From: an uncultured Lachnospiraceae bacterium
GTDB lineage: Bacteria; Bacillota; Clostridia; Lachnospirales; Lachnospiraceae
Direction: 5' to 3'
NCBI GenBank assembly: GCA_934292725.1
Contig: CAKQXY010000006.1
Coordinates: forward strand, 1 to 64,000
Length of the DNA stretch: 64,000 nucleotides
The notes beneath the pieces are model-generated. The model saw nothing but the letters and a program-made list of their open reading frames with translations, had not been told where the DNA came from and made no database searches. Of this stretch, positions 62,693-64,000 are shown piece after piece; the first letter of the stretch is position 1; each line of letters starts with the position of its first letter. The position numbers and the translations under genes are program-made.

Positions 62693-63549
62693 AGCAGGCG
62701 TTTCGAAATTGGTTTTTGTGTGTCACAGCAATCGCAGCGCTTCTTTCATTAACTGCGGCTACTTATGCATGGTTTACATCTAATCAGGCTGTTTCAACGA
62801 CAAGGGCATCGGCGCGTACAGCAGAAGAAAGCTTAGAGCTTCAAATCAGCAGTGACGGCAGCACATTTTCCAATGCGTCATCTGTTGCGATTGCGCAGGT
62901 CAATAAGACTTCCCTGACTAACCTTTTGCCTGTCTCTACGGCAGATTTGACGAATTTTGTATATGCGCCATCGACTGTGTCAGATATGGCGGTGAATTTT
63001 GAGCAAGTCACTGATGAGCAGTATTATTACCACGGAAGAATCTACCTGCGAGCGCTGGCACAGGGATTATCATCAGATACGACACTTTCTCTTTATCTTG
63101 ATCAGACAGATGGTCTTCTTGGAAAAGATGTAAATGGAACGCTGTTAAACGCTGCAAGACTTGGACTTGTTTTTAACAATGATTATTCATCATCGGTGAT
63201 TCTTCGTTTGTCAGACTCACAGAATGCACCCAGCCAGCAAGTCTTTAATACAGTTGTAGGCAGTGTCACGCTTGGTTACGGACAGGTGCTTTCATGGAAT
63301 AAAAGTGGTGTGCAGGCTGTGGCAGATCCAAGCGTTTTAGTCACCGATTATACGGTTTCATTTGGTGCATCAGATATGAGTGTTCCGCAAAAACCGCTCT
63401 GTGTGATGAATTTAAACCAGATTTATACAGTTGATGTTTACTTTTACCTGGAGGGGTGCGACCCAGATTGCTCTGAATCAATCACTCACAATGAGGCGGA
63501 TCTGTATCTGGCTTTTTATGGCATTTCCGGCCGGAAAGGAGACCGTTAA
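62689..63549 (+). CDS. SipW-dependent-type surface protein, paralogue 3
   Basis: A 286-residue paralogue. The hydrophobic segment (about residues 7-27) ends in AATYAWF. It shares LLPVSTADL, YYHGRIYLRA, AARLGLVF and YLEGCDPDC with the others. GAAGGGAGGAG precedes the ATG; the start overlaps the previous stop as ATGA. Its final stop overlaps the next start as TAATG, so the genes are tightly coupled. Confidence 0.75.
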   Translation: MKQAFRNWFLCVTAIAALLSLTAATYAWFTSNQAVSTTRASARTAEESLELQISSDGSTFSNASSVAIAQVNKTSLTNLLPVSTADLTNFVYAPSTVSDMAVNFEQVTDEQYYYHGRIYLRALAQGLSSDTTLSLYLDQTDGLLGKDVNGTLLNAARLGLVFNNDYSSSVILRLSDSQNAPSQQVFNTVVGSVTLGYGQVLSWNKSGVQAVADPSVLVTDYTVSFGASDMSVPQKPLCVMNLNQIYTVDVYFYLEGCDPDCSESITHNEADLYLAFYGISGRKGDR

Positions 63550-64000
63550 TGAAGGAGGCAAATTCGCAAAAACAATCTGACTCTATGCGTTCTCGGGTAC
63601 GCACATCTATCTTGTTACTATTGTTGGCACTTGTTGCAGTGACTGCAACGACAGTTGCATGGTTTTCGATTGCAGATAAGGCAAGAGTGCGCACAATGAG
63701 TCTTGATATTATATCAGGTGTGGATCTTAGAATGGATCTTGATGCACATGATACAATTGAAGCATACAAAAAAACGCTGTCATTTGAAGAAATAGCATCG
63801 CGCATTCAGGTGGAAAAGGGCTTTTCAATGAAGGAAATACCGCTAGAACCTGTTACGACGATTGATCAGCGCACCTTTACTTTTGAAAACGGTGCAGCTG
63901 CGTCAGCAAAAAGCGGTGCATATCTGGAGTTTACGCTTCACTTTATGGCAGCGAAGGATATGATAGTACATTTGACGAGTGCAGACAGCTCGAAAAACAT
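63549..64000 (+). CDS. SipW-dependent-type surface protein, paralogue 4 (partial, runs off the window)
   Basis: The ATG at 63549 overlaps the stop of paralogue 3, with GGAAAGGAG (63535-63543) upstream. The frame is open to the window end, so at least 150 residues are present and the 3' part is missing. The first 40 residues are a basic start, a hydrophobic stretch (LLLLLALVAVTATT) and VAWFS, the same signal type as the other three. The sequence then departs from them: YLEFTLHFMAAKDM and SGVDLRMDL are visible, while the PVST and LGLVF landmarks are weaker or absent. It may be a diverged member with a different place in the assembly. Confidence 0.7.
   Translation, partial: MKEANSQKQSDSMRSRVRTSILLLLLALVAVTATTVAWFSIADKARVRTMSLDIISGVDLRMDLDAHDTIEAYKKTLSFEEIASRIQVEKGFSMKEIPLEPVTTIDQRTFTFENGAAASAKSGAYLEFTLHFMAAKDMIVHLTSADSSKN

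Noticed and set aside
1..64000. CRISPR arrays, transposases, integrases, att sites or tRNA genes.
   Set aside because: No regularly spaced repeats, no IS-type proteins and no cloverleaf sequences were seen.

Overview
The window looks like a chromosome segment of a low-GC gut Firmicute, most likely a Lachnospiraceae (class Clostridia). The evidence is strong AAGGAGG-type ribosome binding sites, TTGACA/TATAAT promoters that often carry an extended TGn element, YesM/YesN-type two-component genes, many AraC regulators, CUT1 sugar transporters without their own ATPases, and SipW-dependent-type surface proteins. It is an island of glycan-utilisation loci interrupted by a few housekeeping and accessory genes. 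I found no rRNA, tRNA, transposase, CRISPR array or phage gene.

Layout. 1-5.6 kb: an AraC regulator, a DUF2798 membrane protein with a folded leader, and a GH106-like glycosidase with an alpha/beta-hydrolase esterase. 5.7-11 kb: pgi (minus), a GH43-type enzyme, and a GH31 alpha-glycosidase (minus). 11.1-20.2 kb: a 197-nt region that folds into one long RNA rod, followed by AraC regulator, YesM-type kinase, YesN-type regulator, sugar-binding protein, two permeases and a GH43/GH32-like enzyme. 20.5-24 kb: a URO-D family protein, an M20 dipeptidase-like enzyme and a DUF697 membrane protein (minus). 24.3-33.8 kb: two permeases, binding protein, LacI regulator, GH2 and GH35 beta-galactosidases. 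33.8-41.7 kb: AraC regulator, binding protein, two permeases, GH2 beta-glucuronidase, GntR/LacI-type repressor. 41.7-45.8 kb: indolepyruvate:ferredoxin oxidoreductase and an acyl-CoA ligase. 45.8-48.8 kb: an ABC-2 exporter (minus). 49-51.7 kb: rmlA, a VanZ-like gene, hisC. 51.7-60.7 kb: AraC regulator (minus), DUF2264 protein, binding protein, two permeases, heparinase II/III-like lyase and GH88 hydrolase. 60.9 kb to the end: four tandem paralogues of a SipW-dependent-type surface protein, the last cut by the window edge.

How the parts work together. Each glycan locus pairs a binding protein and two permeases with glycosidases that have no signal peptide. Oligosaccharides are therefore probably imported intact and trimmed in the cytoplasm, with a shared MsmX-type ATPase encoded elsewhere. 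The likely substrates include beta-galactosides, glucuronides and unsaturated uronic-acid oligosaccharides, but exact substrates cannot be read from sequence.

The most unusual element is the rod-like structured leader at 11133-11329. It starts where a promoter would start transcription and stops three nucleotides before a ribosome binding site. Other points of interest are the tandem surface-protein array, four sugar-binding proteins that all lack a lipobox cysteine, and the lyase/GH88/DUF2264 operon.
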